Positions 32,801 to 40,955 of a stretch of DNA of 48,118 nucleotides are shown in pieces. A model generated the notes under the pieces. The model was given only the letters and a program-made list of their open reading frames with translations, was not told where the DNA came from and searched no databases. Positions within the stretch are counted from its first letter, which is position 1. The number at the start of each line of letters is the position of its first letter. Both the position numbers and the translations under genes were made by a program. This DNA is from a virus, in the IMG/VR virus record IMGVR_UViG_3300020472_000048, positions 1 through 48,118 of that record. One strand, 5' to 3'.

Positions 32801-35800
32801 AACAGTTCTCAGATTACTCTAGAATTGTTAGAAAAGGTACTTCTGCTAAACCTTCTAAGAGATTATTAATTATTTTTGATTACTATGAAGTAGCTCCAAA
32901 TACAAGTGGAGATTTCTTTACAGTAAACTCATACACTAAGGAGAGATATACTAACGATATTCCAGCTATTGCTGGAAACAGAGCATCTGATGTTCTTGAT
33001 TTTAGACCAAGAGTTAGAAAATTTGTAGAATCTGATCTCCCATTTACAACAGATGCGAAATCACCTTTTGCATATAGTCATAGAATATTTGAAACTACAA
33101 CAAGATATATTGTTACTCCAGATGAAAGTACTATTGTTGGATATAGTTACTACTTACCTAGAGTTGATAAGTTAGTTATTAATAAGAATGAACAGGTAAA
33201 ATTGATAAAAGGTGTATCTGATGATAGACCAGCACCACCTACTGAAGTTGGTGATTCTATGGAGATCGCACAGATAACATTACCTCCATATTTGTATGAT
33301 CCCGTCAAAGGACCAGCAATAAGAATGTATGATAATAGAAGATTTACTATGCGAGATATTGGAAAACTTGAAAAGAGAATTTCCAATCTTGAAGTAATGA
33401 CTTCTTTAACGGCACTTGAATTAGATACAAAGTCTCTTCAAGTAACTGATGCTGATGGTACAGATAGATTTAAGAGTGGTTTTGTTGTTAATGATTTCAA
33501 AAATAGAGATTTTATTAATTTTAATGGTGAAGATTCATCTAGATGTGATGTTGATGTAGTTAATCAGGAACTAATTAGTGCTGTTGATTCTTGGTCAATG
33601 AAAGCAGAACTAGGTGTTAATCCTGCTATTGATGTTCAAACTGCTGATATGTCATCAAATTTAAGTTTATTAGATCCAAATTGTCAAAAAACAGGTGATT
33701 TAATAACACTTAAATATGATGAAGTAGAATGGATTACTCAACCACAGGCATCTGGTTTTGAAAATATTAACCCATTTAATGTTATTGTATATGTTGGTGC
33801 TGTTAAATTAGATCCACCATCAGATAATTGGACTAGAACAATTTATGTTGATAACTTTAGGCAAGAATCAACAGGAAATAGTTGGAATACTATAGCAAAC
33901 GTTGTTTCAGATACAACTACGACTGATACTGATGTAACTGTAACTTCCGAAGAAATTGAAGCAGATCAAGATACATTTGATGGAAATCATACTGATACCA
34001 CCACAACAACTACAACAACTACAACACAAACAGTAGAAACTAGTTTCACCAATCAAATGACTGGTGATAATAGAGAAATGGATTATATTGAGAGTGTTAA
34101 GATAAGTGGTGTAACAGATCCATTTATGAGATCTAGGAATGTATATTTTGCTGCTAATGGATTAAAACCAGATACAAAGCATATTCACAAATTAGATAGT
34201 GGTGTACCTGATGTCTTCCCTAAATTAATTGAGATTACAACAACATCAGGATCTTCTGGTTTCTCAGTAGGTGAAAATGTTAAAGTTATGAATGGAGGTG
34301 TTCAGATAGGATATGTTAAGGCACAAGCACCTAATCATAAGTTTGGAGATACTAGTAGACCAGAATTTGCTGCTGGATTGGGACATCCTGCACTTACTGT
34401 AGAAAAATATACAGTTGACCCATTTGATTCATCTAGACCTGGTCCTGCTTCTACATATTCTTCAACTTCAGTATTGTTTAATTGTGATTGTATTACTTTA
34501 GCAAATAGTGATAATTATTGGGGTTATGTTCTTAAAGGAGCAACACTTGTTGGAGAAACAACAGGAACTGAAGCAACTGTAACCAATATCGATTTAATGT
34601 CTGATAATTGGGGAGATGTTCTTGGAGCATGGTTCTTTAGAAATGCTAATGTAACACCACAACCATCAGTATTATTCTATACTGGAACAAAGACATTTAG
34701 GGTAACTGCCAATACAACAGGAGAATATGTTCCTCCAGGTGCTGGTGCTCTTTCTAGTGATGCCACAGGAACATATAGGGCAACGGGTACTATTTTAACT
34801 CAAACTACAGGTACTGTTGGAGTTAGAAATCCACCCCCTCCTGCTCAGAAACCTAATGAAATTACTACTACAGTAAATCAAAATTCAGAGTCTTCTACAA
34901 CAAGAGTAGAAGCACCTTACAGGGATCCTTTAGCACAATCGTTTACTGTTGATGAAACAGGAGCATTCTTAACTTCTGTTGATGTATTCTTCAGGACTAA
35001 AGATGATAATGCTAAAGTTTTTGTTGAACTTAGAGAAGTTGAATTAGGAACACCAACTACTTTCCTTGTTCAAGATTTTGCTCAGACTACATTAAATCCA
35101 GATCAAATTAAAGTTTCAACTGATGCTTCCGAAGTAACAACTGTCAAATTCCCATCACCAATTTTTCTAGAGTCTGGAAAAGAATATGCTATTGTATTCT
35201 TATCACCAGGATCTGATGGATTTGAGATGTTTGTTGCTACTATGGGTGAAAAGAATCTCACTCCACCTGTGGGATTACCAGCAACCAGTGATCAATCACA
35301 ATTTGGTGTTGTAACTAAACAGTACATTGGTGGTAGTTTATTTAAATCACAGAACGGTTCAATTTGGACACCAAGTCAGTATCAAGATCTTAAATTCACT
35401 CTTAAAAAAGCAGCATTTGTTAGCACAGGAACTGCTACATTCTACAATACTTCTATTGAACCTGGCAATGGTAACACACAACCATTACCAACTAACCCAG
35501 TTAGAACATTACCAAGAAAAATTAGATGTTCGGTTACGAATGTCACTGAAACAGAAGCTGAATCTATTCCAGTTGGAAGAAAGGTTAGTACTGGTTTAAT
35601 AACAGATAAAGAAGACAATTCAATTACTGGTGTAATTGAAGATAGAGGTGCTCCAATAGAATCTGCTAAATTAAAACTTATCAATAAGGGTGCTGGATAT
35701 TCTGCAGGTACTACTGCTGAACAATCTGGTGATAAAACTGTTGCTGCTGCTGAGTTCACTTCTAATGGTAGTGGAACAGGAGCAACAGCAAGTGTTACAA

Positions 35801-37452
35801 TTGATAATGTTAATGGAATTGTAAAATCAATTAATAGTAATACAAGTGGTTCTGGTTATGTTGTAGGTGAAATTTTAACACTTGATGTGGAAGGTACTTC
35901 AGATTTGAATAGAGGTGCTGGTGCTCAGTTTGTAGTAACTGATATTAAAGCAGATATTGATACATTATTCCTAACTGATGTTCAGGGTGAGAAATTTGTT
36001 ACTAATGACAATATTATTCATTATGGAGCAGCAAATGATACAAGAACACTTTTAGGCAATAACGCAAAACATTCAGCAGATTCTGTTGTTGTTAGTGATC
36101 AAAATTCTGGAAATGCCTTAGAAGTGATACAGTATAATCATGCACATCATGGAGTTAATAATAAAATTAGAATTGCTGGAGTTTATCCAGATACAGTTAA
36201 GACAACAATTACACAAGATCTTGGTCAAGGTGATACACAGGTTTCTGTTGCTAGTACCAATCCAGAGTTTAAGTATTTTGGTGGAATTTCAACTGATAGG
36301 GGACAGGCATTAATTAATGGTGAAGTTGTAGATTATATTACTTCTCCTGGTAATATATTAAGCCTATCAGCAAGAGGGCAAGGTGATACTATTGCTTTAT
36401 CTCATTTTGAGGGTGATAGTATTCAACCATATGAAGCTAATGGTATGCCTTTGGTTATGATTAATACTGATCATGATATACCTAGTACTCAAACATTGAG
36501 AGATGCATCTAATATTGACAACTATTTCTTAGAAATAGATAGATCACTAATAAGTAGTGGAAATAGATCAACTGGAAAAAATCAAATTAGTTTTACTAAC
36601 GAAAGAGCTATTGGTGGATCAACTTCCTCAATATCACAAAACCATCAGTTTAATTCATGTTCTGCTAAATTAAATGTTATCACACCAGGTACAACTCGTG
36701 TTAGTTCTTCCTTTAGAACTATAAGTGGTACTAGTGCTGATGGTAATGAGGTTTCCTTTATTGATCAAGGATTTGAACCTACTATTCTTAATGAAACAAC
36801 ATTCTTCCCAACTCCTAGACTTGTTGCTTCTAAACTTAATGAAGCAGAGAGATTAGATTCCTTACCTAGAAATAAATCTCTTACTCTAACTGTTGATTTT
36901 AATTCAAATGATTCTAATTTATCACCAGTATTAGATGTTCAGAATGCAAACTTTATTCTTGGTAGAAATAAAGTTAATAATCCAATTGGTGCGGATAATT
37001 ATGCCACTGATGATAGAACAAATCAAATTAGTGGAGATCCACATGGATCAATTTATGTTACAAAGAAAGTTAACTTAAAGCAACCATCAACTTCTTTGAA
37101 AGTATTTGTTGCTGCTAATGTTCAACCAGAAGCAGACTTTAGAGTTTACTATAGATTATATACTGGAGATTCTAGTGAAGTTAAACAATCATATAGAGCA
37201 TTCCCAGGATATAAGAATCTAATTGATAGTAATGGTGATGGATTTGGTGATAGTGTTATTGATTCTAAAAATAATGATGGTAGACCAGATGCTTTAGTTA
37301 AGAAGAATGGTCAAGATGATTTCTCAGAATATCAATTTACTGCTAATGATCTAGAACAGTTTAGTGGATTTACTATCAAAATTGTAATGACATCTACTAA
37401 TGAATGTGTTCCTATTAGACTTAAAGACTTTAGAGCAATTGCTTTAGCGTGA
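29848..37452 (+). CDS. large virion structural protein with DUF4815-type N-terminus, 2534 aa
   Basis: The start MPQKTNLNISPYYDDFDKAK, followed by YKVLFKPGYPVQARELTGLQ and SILQNQVESFGNHIFKEGS, is the signature I know as DUF4815, found in cyanophage tail or baseplate proteins at the gp10 position. About residues 1100-1190 contain KLEKRISNLEVMTSL, a coiled-coil-like helix. A run of ten Thr lies near residue 1390. The second half is beta-rich with two GxGY units. Near the C-terminus, DSNGDGFGDS and NNDGRPDA look like calcium-binding loops, before a conserved end (FTIKIVMTSTNEC). Probably the wedge-to-tail-fibre connector or a fibre itself. Its stop overlaps the next GTG. Confidence 0.82.
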   Translation: MPQKTNLNISPYYDDFDKAKNYYKVLFKPGYPVQARELTGLQSILQNQVESFGNHIFKEGSMVIPGSVTYDSTYFSCKVNPDHLGIDISIYLDALIANGGTRIKGQTSQISAKIINYILPPKEGVDEITIFVKYTSSDTTGESTHFPSSEIIVLEENVTYGNTTINSGDTVLTLVSDNPTATGSAVGVDKGVYFLRGTFVDVPKATVVLEPYSNKPSYRVGFEIVEEIVTSNDDTSLNDNAKGFTNYAAPGADRFKITTKLTKKALDDFDDINFIELVRVRKGEIKKIQNSTVYSEIRKWIAKRTYDESGNYALDPFNVTIQNSLNDEIGSNGLYVDTEKTDEGGTPTDDLMCVKLSPGKAYVRGFDVPLPGTTVLDIDKPRDTKTIKSSSVPFRMGSLLRVNNVEGTPFVSIGTKKGGAAQVGVGNTVALYARRKGSTSGATPQVDVGSAVVGQARVYSFNASDDTYKGDETEWDLFLYDVQTYTVLTIDPGQGGLLYQSGTLAPSGSRVRGMNSGATGYVEDHPNTNEINVIQTSGTFVQGEKIVFNERTSNVGVNTSTATIEAVTTYTTDDIKSIFQQSNDIGGLGAAFSADAVLYPRTLPNFSKGDILNVEDDKGTSLNRRFSGNIGIKTDSIVQYNLAGSVDGNSVPVPKWNRVSAISANGSELTFDTIETVDNLCNGMKLSGGAKSESTFSVMSPRLINLNRSGLYSKLAKKNIASADFSNSNLTITRQLRNRTVSATGITINASEAFENSGEDGALGITTAFFEPFDAEKYSIHYSDGTIERLTSDQVVITTGGSVINFKALAKTSGSADVNVTLKKLGIASRTKNYIRSEKLEVTKSNNVSTEASGLSQSKSYGLRVEDQEISLNVPDAVKVLAVYESTNTATPVLDSLEFVSGLGLDVNTYVGEQVIGTQSRAIGQVVNRKNATTTEFVYLNGNKFVKGETVKFKESNISSVAQKVTEGSYVDRTDNYDLDKGHRKQFSDYSRIVRKGTSAKPSKRLLIIFDYYEVAPNTSGDFFTVNSYTKERYTNDIPAIAGNRASDVLDFRPRVRKFVESDLPFTTDAKSPFAYSHRIFETTTRYIVTPDESTIVGYSYYLPRVDKLVINKNEQVKLIKGVSDDRPAPPTEVGDSMEIAQITLPPYLYDPVKGPAIRMYDNRRFTMRDIGKLEKRISNLEVMTSLTALELDTKSLQVTDADGTDRFKSGFVVNDFKNRDFINFNGEDSSRCDVDVVNQELISAVDSWSMKAELGVNPAIDVQTADMSSNLSLLDPNCQKTGDLITLKYDEVEWITQPQASGFENINPFNVIVYVGAVKLDPPSDNWTRTIYVDNFRQESTGNSWNTIANVVSDTTTTDTDVTVTSEEIEADQDTFDGNHTDTTTTTTTTTTQTVETSFTNQMTGDNREMDYIESVKISGVTDPFMRSRNVYFAANGLKPDTKHIHKLDSGVPDVFPKLIEITTTSGSSGFSVGENVKVMNGGVQIGYVKAQAPNHKFGDTSRPEFAAGLGHPALTVEKYTVDPFDSSRPGPASTYSSTSVLFNCDCITLANSDNYWGYVLKGATLVGETTGTEATVTNIDLMSDNWGDVLGAWFFRNANVTPQPSVLFYTGTKTFRVTANTTGEYVPPGAGALSSDATGTYRATGTILTQTTGTVGVRNPPPPAQKPNEITTTVNQNSESSTTRVEAPYRDPLAQSFTVDETGAFLTSVDVFFRTKDDNAKVFVELREVELGTPTTFLVQDFAQTTLNPDQIKVSTDASEVTTVKFPSPIFLESGKEYAIVFLSPGSDGFEMFVATMGEKNLTPPVGLPATSDQSQFGVVTKQYIGGSLFKSQNGSIWTPSQYQDLKFTLKKAAFVSTGTATFYNTSIEPGNGNTQPLPTNPVRTLPRKIRCSVTNVTETEAESIPVGRKVSTGLITDKEDNSITGVIEDRGAPIESAKLKLINKGAGYSAGTTAEQSGDKTVAAAEFTSNGSGTGATASVTIDNVNGIVKSINSNTSGSGYVVGEILTLDVEGTSDLNRGAGAQFVVTDIKADIDTLFLTDVQGEKFVTNDNIIHYGAANDTRTLLGNNAKHSADSVVVSDQNSGNALEVIQYNHAHHGVNNKIRIAGVYPDTVKTTITQDLGQGDTQVSVASTNPEFKYFGGISTDRGQALINGEVVDYITSPGNILSLSARGQGDTIALSHFEGDSIQPYEANGMPLVMINTDHDIPSTQTLRDASNIDNYFLEIDRSLISSGNRSTGKNQISFTNERAIGGSTSSISQNHQFNSCSAKLNVITPGTTRVSSSFRTISGTSADGNEVSFIDQGFEPTILNETTFFPTPRLVASKLNEAERLDSLPRNKSLTLTVDFNSNDSNLSPVLDVQNANFILGRNKVNNPIGADNYATDDRTNQISGDPHGSIYVTKKVNLKQPSTSLKVFVAANVQPEADFRVYYRLYTGDSSEVKQSYRAFPGYKNLIDSNGDGFGDSVIDSKNNDGRPDALVKKNGQDDFSEYQFTANDLEQFSGFTIKIVMTSTNECVPIRLKDFRAIALA

Positions 37453-37586
37453 GGAATTCTGTAAATCCAGCAACTAAATTTATTATAGATCCTAGTGGAT
37501 CTGGCAAATTAATAAAATTTCATCTTCCAATAGATCTTAGAACTGTTGATGATAAGTTAAAACAATATCCATTTAATCAGATATGA
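37449..37586 (+). CDS. small conserved-looking protein, 45 aa
   Basis: GTG 37449 overlaps the stop of the 2534-aa gene (GTGA), and TGA 37584-37586 overlaps the next ATG (ATGA). The product begins MRNSVNPATKFIIDPSGSGK and ends VDDKLKQYPFNQI. Without this frame there would be 130 unexplained bases in an otherwise gapless operon, and both overlaps are of the coupling type. No family recognised. A small structural or assembly accessory is the natural guess from context only. Confidence 0.7.
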   Translation: MRNSVNPATKFIIDPSGSGKLIKFHLPIDLRTVDDKLKQYPFNQI

Positions 37587-37831
37587 AATCCTTTAAACAA
37601 TTTTTAGAAGAAGCATCTAATGCTATTACTAGATTTGGATCTTCTAATCATGAATTAAAGAGAAAGGGTGTGCCTCATCCAGATCATTTGGACATGCCTC
37701 ATATCTATAAATGGATATACGGTATTCAGAAAAAAGCAGGTAAAGGTGGATCTCCAGGACAACCTTATACTCCACCTAAAGAAGATCCTAAGAACCCTTA
37801 CGTTCCAGCACCTAAAAGAATAACAGTATGA
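37583..37831 (+). CDS. small protein with capsid-targeting-like N-terminus, 82 aa
   Basis: The first eleven residues, MKSFKQFLEEA, closely resemble the capsid-targeting sequence of T4 internal head proteins (MKTYQEFIAEA). They contain a L-x-E site of the kind cut by the prohead protease gp21 (L8-E9-E10 before A11). The remainder is basic and Pro/Gly-rich (KKAGKGGSPGQPYTPPKEDP). By established T4 biology such a protein would be packed in the prohead and trimmed. This is inference, since the same leader style is widespread in cyanophage proteins. Coupled on both sides by 4-nt overlaps. Confidence 0.65.
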   Translation: MKSFKQFLEEASNAITRFGSSNHELKRKGVPHPDHLDMPHIYKWIYGIQKKAGKGGSPGQPYTPPKEDPKNPYVPAPKRITV

Positions 37832-38028
37832 TACCAGTTGAAGGACATAAAGACCTATTTCGTGATGAAAAAACAGGTGCTATAGTTAGTACAGATACTA
37901 CTGGATATAGTAATTATATTTCCAAAAGAAATAAGAAAAGTGATGAGAGAGCAGAATTAGATAAAATGAAAGAGGATATTAATGAGATTAAACAATTACT
38001 TAAAAATTTAACTAATCAGATAACATAA
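37828..38028 (+). CDS. conserved small phage protein, 66 aa
   Basis: Starts in an ATGA overlap. The product begins MIPVEGHKDLFRDEKTGAIV and has the C-terminal coiled-coil helix ELDKMKEDINEIKQLLKNL. The pattern V-E-G-H-x-x-L-x-R-D-x-x-T-G-A-I plus coiled coil is one I recall from structural-gene clusters of cyanomyoviruses, where it is uncharacterised. It may be a minor virion or assembly protein. The stop lies within the late motif CATAAATA at 38024. Confidence 0.7.
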   Translation: MIPVEGHKDLFRDEKTGAIVSTDTTGYSNYISKRNKKSDERAELDKMKEDINEIKQLLKNLTNQIT

Positions 38029-38031
38029 ATA
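38024..38031 (+). promoter_or_regulatory. late promoter motif CATAAATA
   Basis: NATAAATA match overlapping the stop of the previous gene, 30 nt before ATG 38061. Begins the third late unit (fibre, neck and terminase genes). Confidence 0.6.
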
Positions 38032-38060
38032 AATATATAGATTCTGGATTGCTTACATAA

Positions 38061-38288
38061 ATGGCAGACATTAAGGTACGAATTGGGCAACATAATGCAG
38101 TGAAGGTTGTTTCCTCACTTGCTGGTGCTCAGGGACTATCTCTCTCAGAGCTTAGTGATGTCAATGCCTCGACTCTGTTAAATGGAATGGTATTAGTCTA
38201 CAATTCAGCAACCCAAAAATGGGATGCTACTAATGAATTAACACCTGGAACGGAACAAAATTTAAACATTAACGGGGGTAACTTTTAA
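38061..38288 (+). CDS. small structural/fibre-associated protein, 75 aa
   Basis: The product begins MADIKVRIGQHNAVKVVSSL and contains LSLSELSDVNASTLLNGMVL and VYNSATQKWDATNEL. The motif 'LSDVNxxxLxxGxVLxYNxxTxxW' is the standard repeat of phage tail-fibre/collar proteins of cyanophages. It ends directly at the ATG of the next gene. Most likely a minor virion fibre or baseplate component. Confidence 0.7.
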   Translation: MADIKVRIGQHNAVKVVSSLAGAQGLSLSELSDVNASTLLNGMVLVYNSATQKWDATNELTPGTEQNLNINGGNF

Positions 38289-39860
38289 ATGGCTAGTATT
38301 ATAAGGATCAAACGATCCTCTGGTACTGATAAACCCGCCAGTCTAAATTGGGGTGAATTAGCATATGTAACTGGTATTGGTAGTTACGGTGGTATCAACC
38401 AATATAAGGATAGGATATATGTTGGTGATGATGGAAATAATGTTCATTCAGTAGGTGGTCATTTCTACACCTCTATGATGGAACACGCAGCAGGTGCTAT
38501 TGCTGGTATTCAAAATACAAGAAACCAAGATGGTGGTATAGTTGCGATACTTGATAATCAGAGAAAGGTTGATCAGTGGAATGTAGATAACCTTAGAATG
38601 GATTTGAATACAATATCATCTACTAATGTGGATGGTGATGTTATATTCAATACTAATGGTGATGGACATGTTAATGTTGTAGATGATACATATCTGTCAT
38701 TTGGTTCTGATAAAGATGCCAAAATAGAATATGATGAAGACGGTGATGATAATGTAAAGGTAACTGGTGCTTCATGGGAATTTGATACTAGTCTTAAAGT
38801 TACTGGTAGATCTAAGTTTGGATGTGTTGGAATAAGTTCTAATATTATTGAAACTGAAGCAGGATGTGGAGATCTTCTGTTTATTGACCCATATCCAGAC
38901 GGATTAAGTAATGAAGGTACTGTTGTTATTAAAGGTAGTTTACAAGTAGATGGAACAACAACATCTGTAAACTCTACAACATCAACATTAAATGATCCTA
39001 TTCTACACTTAGGTGATCTTACTAGTGAAAGAACAGTAACACAACCTGTTCTTGCTGGTATTGCTACAATTACCTTAGATTCTGTTGTTGGTATTAATAC
39101 TGGTGATGTTATATCTGGAAGTTCTGCTTTGTCAGCATCTGGTGTAGCAACAGTTACTGAGTATGATACTGGAACCAGAATAGTTACTATTGATCAAACA
39201 ATAGTTGCTTCTGGTATTACTACCACTACACAGTTAACTATTACTCACGCATACGATACTAATACTGATCGTGGTATTTCTTTCGGATACAATACAAGTA
39301 ATGGTGCTGGTAATAATAAGATGGGATTCTTTGGTTATATTGACCAAACAAATCCAGGTAGTAGTGCTGTAGAAAGATCTTGGACTTATATTCCTGATGC
39401 TAGTACTGCTAATGCTTTAGTAACTGGAACTAGAGGATTCCTTGATATTAAAGGTATATACTATCAAACAGGTGATTTCAATACTCATGGTGTTGTATAT
39501 TTTGATGAGAATGGACTACAGACTTCTACTAATGCTGTCGCAACTCCAGTTAATACATCAAAACAATTATTAACTGCTGTTACTAAAAATACTCTTGCTT
39601 TATCTGGCAGTGTAACAGTTAGTGTTGGTGACATTATTAGACAAGATACCAGTAATGCTTATGGTGTTGTTGAGACTGGTGGATCTGGTGCTTCAATAAG
39701 TTTGGTTGGTGTTGAAGGTACATTTGATACTACTAACAATTTAAGAAAAGAAGGTAATAATGGTGCAATTGAAAACTTATCCGTGACAGCATCCTCTGTT
39801 AGTGTGATATATACTAATAAGCCTAGTTGGACTTCTACACTAGACGGGGGTACTTTTTGA
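38289..39860 (+). CDS. tail-fibre-like structural protein, 523 aa
   Basis: The start MASIIRIKRSSGTDKPASLN, then WGELAYV and the KDRIYVGDDG pattern, is the attachment domain of many marine phage fibre proteins ('IKRSS...LxxGELAxN...KxxIYxGD'). Next is a beta-helical middle with FNTNGDGHVNVVDDTYLSFG and SLQVDGTTTSVNSTTSTLND, the familiar fibre phrase before 'DPILHLGD'. The C-terminal half is GxGxT-rich and ends near TSTLDGGTF. No peptidase or chaperone domain is evident. Probably a trimeric fibre or appendage subunit. It starts immediately after the 38061 stop. Confidence 0.75.
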   Translation: MASIIRIKRSSGTDKPASLNWGELAYVTGIGSYGGINQYKDRIYVGDDGNNVHSVGGHFYTSMMEHAAGAIAGIQNTRNQDGGIVAILDNQRKVDQWNVDNLRMDLNTISSTNVDGDVIFNTNGDGHVNVVDDTYLSFGSDKDAKIEYDEDGDDNVKVTGASWEFDTSLKVTGRSKFGCVGISSNIIETEAGCGDLLFIDPYPDGLSNEGTVVIKGSLQVDGTTTSVNSTTSTLNDPILHLGDLTSERTVTQPVLAGIATITLDSVVGINTGDVISGSSALSASGVATVTEYDTGTRIVTIDQTIVASGITTTTQLTITHAYDTNTDRGISFGYNTSNGAGNNKMGFFGYIDQTNPGSSAVERSWTYIPDASTANALVTGTRGFLDIKGIYYQTGDFNTHGVVYFDENGLQTSTNAVATPVNTSKQLLTAVTKNTLALSGSVTVSVGDIIRQDTSNAYGVVETGGSGASISLVGVEGTFDTTNNLRKEGNNGAIENLSVTASSVSVIYTNKPSWTSTLDGGTF

Positions 39861-39868
39861 GTTAAATT

Positions 39869-40105
39869 ATGCAACAACCAAATAATGGAAGTGACGTTGA
39901 CGTTAATGTTTTAGTGAATTTATATCATCAAAGACTTTCTAATACATTGAACCAAAATGTTCTTTTAGAAGCGAAAATTGAAACAATGAAAAGAGATTTT
40001 GAAGAAGAGAAAAACAGTCTTCTGCAAGATATAGCAGAATTACAAGAAAAAGTTGAGTCTGCTCCTAAACCTAAGAAACCAACTAATAATATAGCATCAA
40101 GATAA
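39869..40105 (+). CDS. coiled-coil protein, 78 aa
   Basis: Starts 8 nt after the fibre gene and ends directly before gp13. The middle QRLSNTLNQNVLLEAKIETM, continuing into EEEKNSLLQDIAELQEKV, is a clear heptad coiled coil (about residues 22-66), with a basic Pro-rich tail. Such a protein next to the fibre gene may be a fibre chaperone or a small oligomeric virion component. No homologous name can be assigned. Confidence 0.7.
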   Translation: MQQPNNGSDVDVNVLVNLYHQRLSNTLNQNVLLEAKIETMKRDFEEEKNSLLQDIAELQEKVESAPKPKKPTNNIASR

Positions 40106-40951
40106 ATGGCGAAACCATCAACTAGACAAGGACTTATTGATTATTGTTTGAGAAAGCTAGGTGCTCCTGTCTTAGAAATTAATGTTGCTGATGATCAAAT
40201 AGACGATTTAGTTGATGATGCTATTCAATTATTTAATGAACGTCATTTTGATGGTGTTGAGAGAATGTATCTTAAATACAAACTCACACAAGATGATATT
40301 GATAGGGGAACTGGAAAAGGCACTGATGGAGTTGGTATTGTAACAACAACAGGAACATCAACTAATATATCTGGATATGGCACTACCACAAGTAATTGGT
40401 ATGAGACTTCTAATTTTTTACAGGTTCCAGATTCTGTAGTTGGGGTAGAGAAAATATTTAAATTTGATACCAGTTCAATATCTGGTGGAATGTTTAGTAT
40501 AAAGTATCAGTTGTTTTTAAATGATCTTTATTACTTTAATTCTGTAGAATTGCTTCAGTATGCTATGGTAAAATCGTATCTTGAAGATATTGATTTCCTA
40601 TTAACAACTGATAAGCAAGTAAGATTTAATAAGAGACAAGATAGATTATATTTGGATATAGATTGGGGTGCTGAATCTGTTGGTAACTGGTTAATACTTG
40701 ACTGCTACAGAGCGTTAGATCCAAATTCATTTACTCAAGTTTATAATGATGTATTCTTAAAACAGTATCTCACTGCTCTCATAAAGAGACAATGGGGTCA
40801 AAATATGAGTAAATTTAAGGGTGTTAAGTTACCAGGTGGCATAGAAATGAATGGAGCAGAGATTCTTCAGCAAGCAGAATCTGAATTGGATGCTTTGCGA
40901 GGTAGAATGTTCTCTGAGTATGAGTTACCACCATACGACTTTATAGGATAA
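40106..40951 (+). CDS. 13: neck protein gp13
   Basis: 281 residues (T4 gp13 is 309). The start TRQGLIDYCLRKLGAPVLEI, then DDQIDDLVDDAIQLFNERHF and DGVERMYLKYKLTQDD, is the gp13 signature. Further landmarks are FLNDLYYFNSVELLQYAMVK and FLKQYLTALIKRQWGQNMSK. In T4, gp13 and gp14 assemble on the packaged head at the portal vertex to make the neck that accepts the tail. Followed by gp14 after 4 nt. Confidence 0.93.
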   Translation: MAKPSTRQGLIDYCLRKLGAPVLEINVADDQIDDLVDDAIQLFNERHFDGVERMYLKYKLTQDDIDRGTGKGTDGVGIVTTTGTSTNISGYGTTTSNWYETSNFLQVPDSVVGVEKIFKFDTSSISGGMFSIKYQLFLNDLYYFNSVELLQYAMVKSYLEDIDFLLTTDKQVRFNKRQDRLYLDIDWGAESVGNWLILDCYRALDPNSFTQVYNDVFLKQYLTALIKRQWGQNMSKFKGVKLPGGIEMNGAEILQQAESELDALRGRMFSEYELPPYDFIG

Positions 40952-40955
40952 AAAT

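Noticed and set aside
33998-34031. Poly-Thr ACN run as a possible slippage/frameshift site
   Set aside because: Codons vary among ACC/ACA/ACT and the frame is intact on both sides, so it is simply a low-complexity linker.
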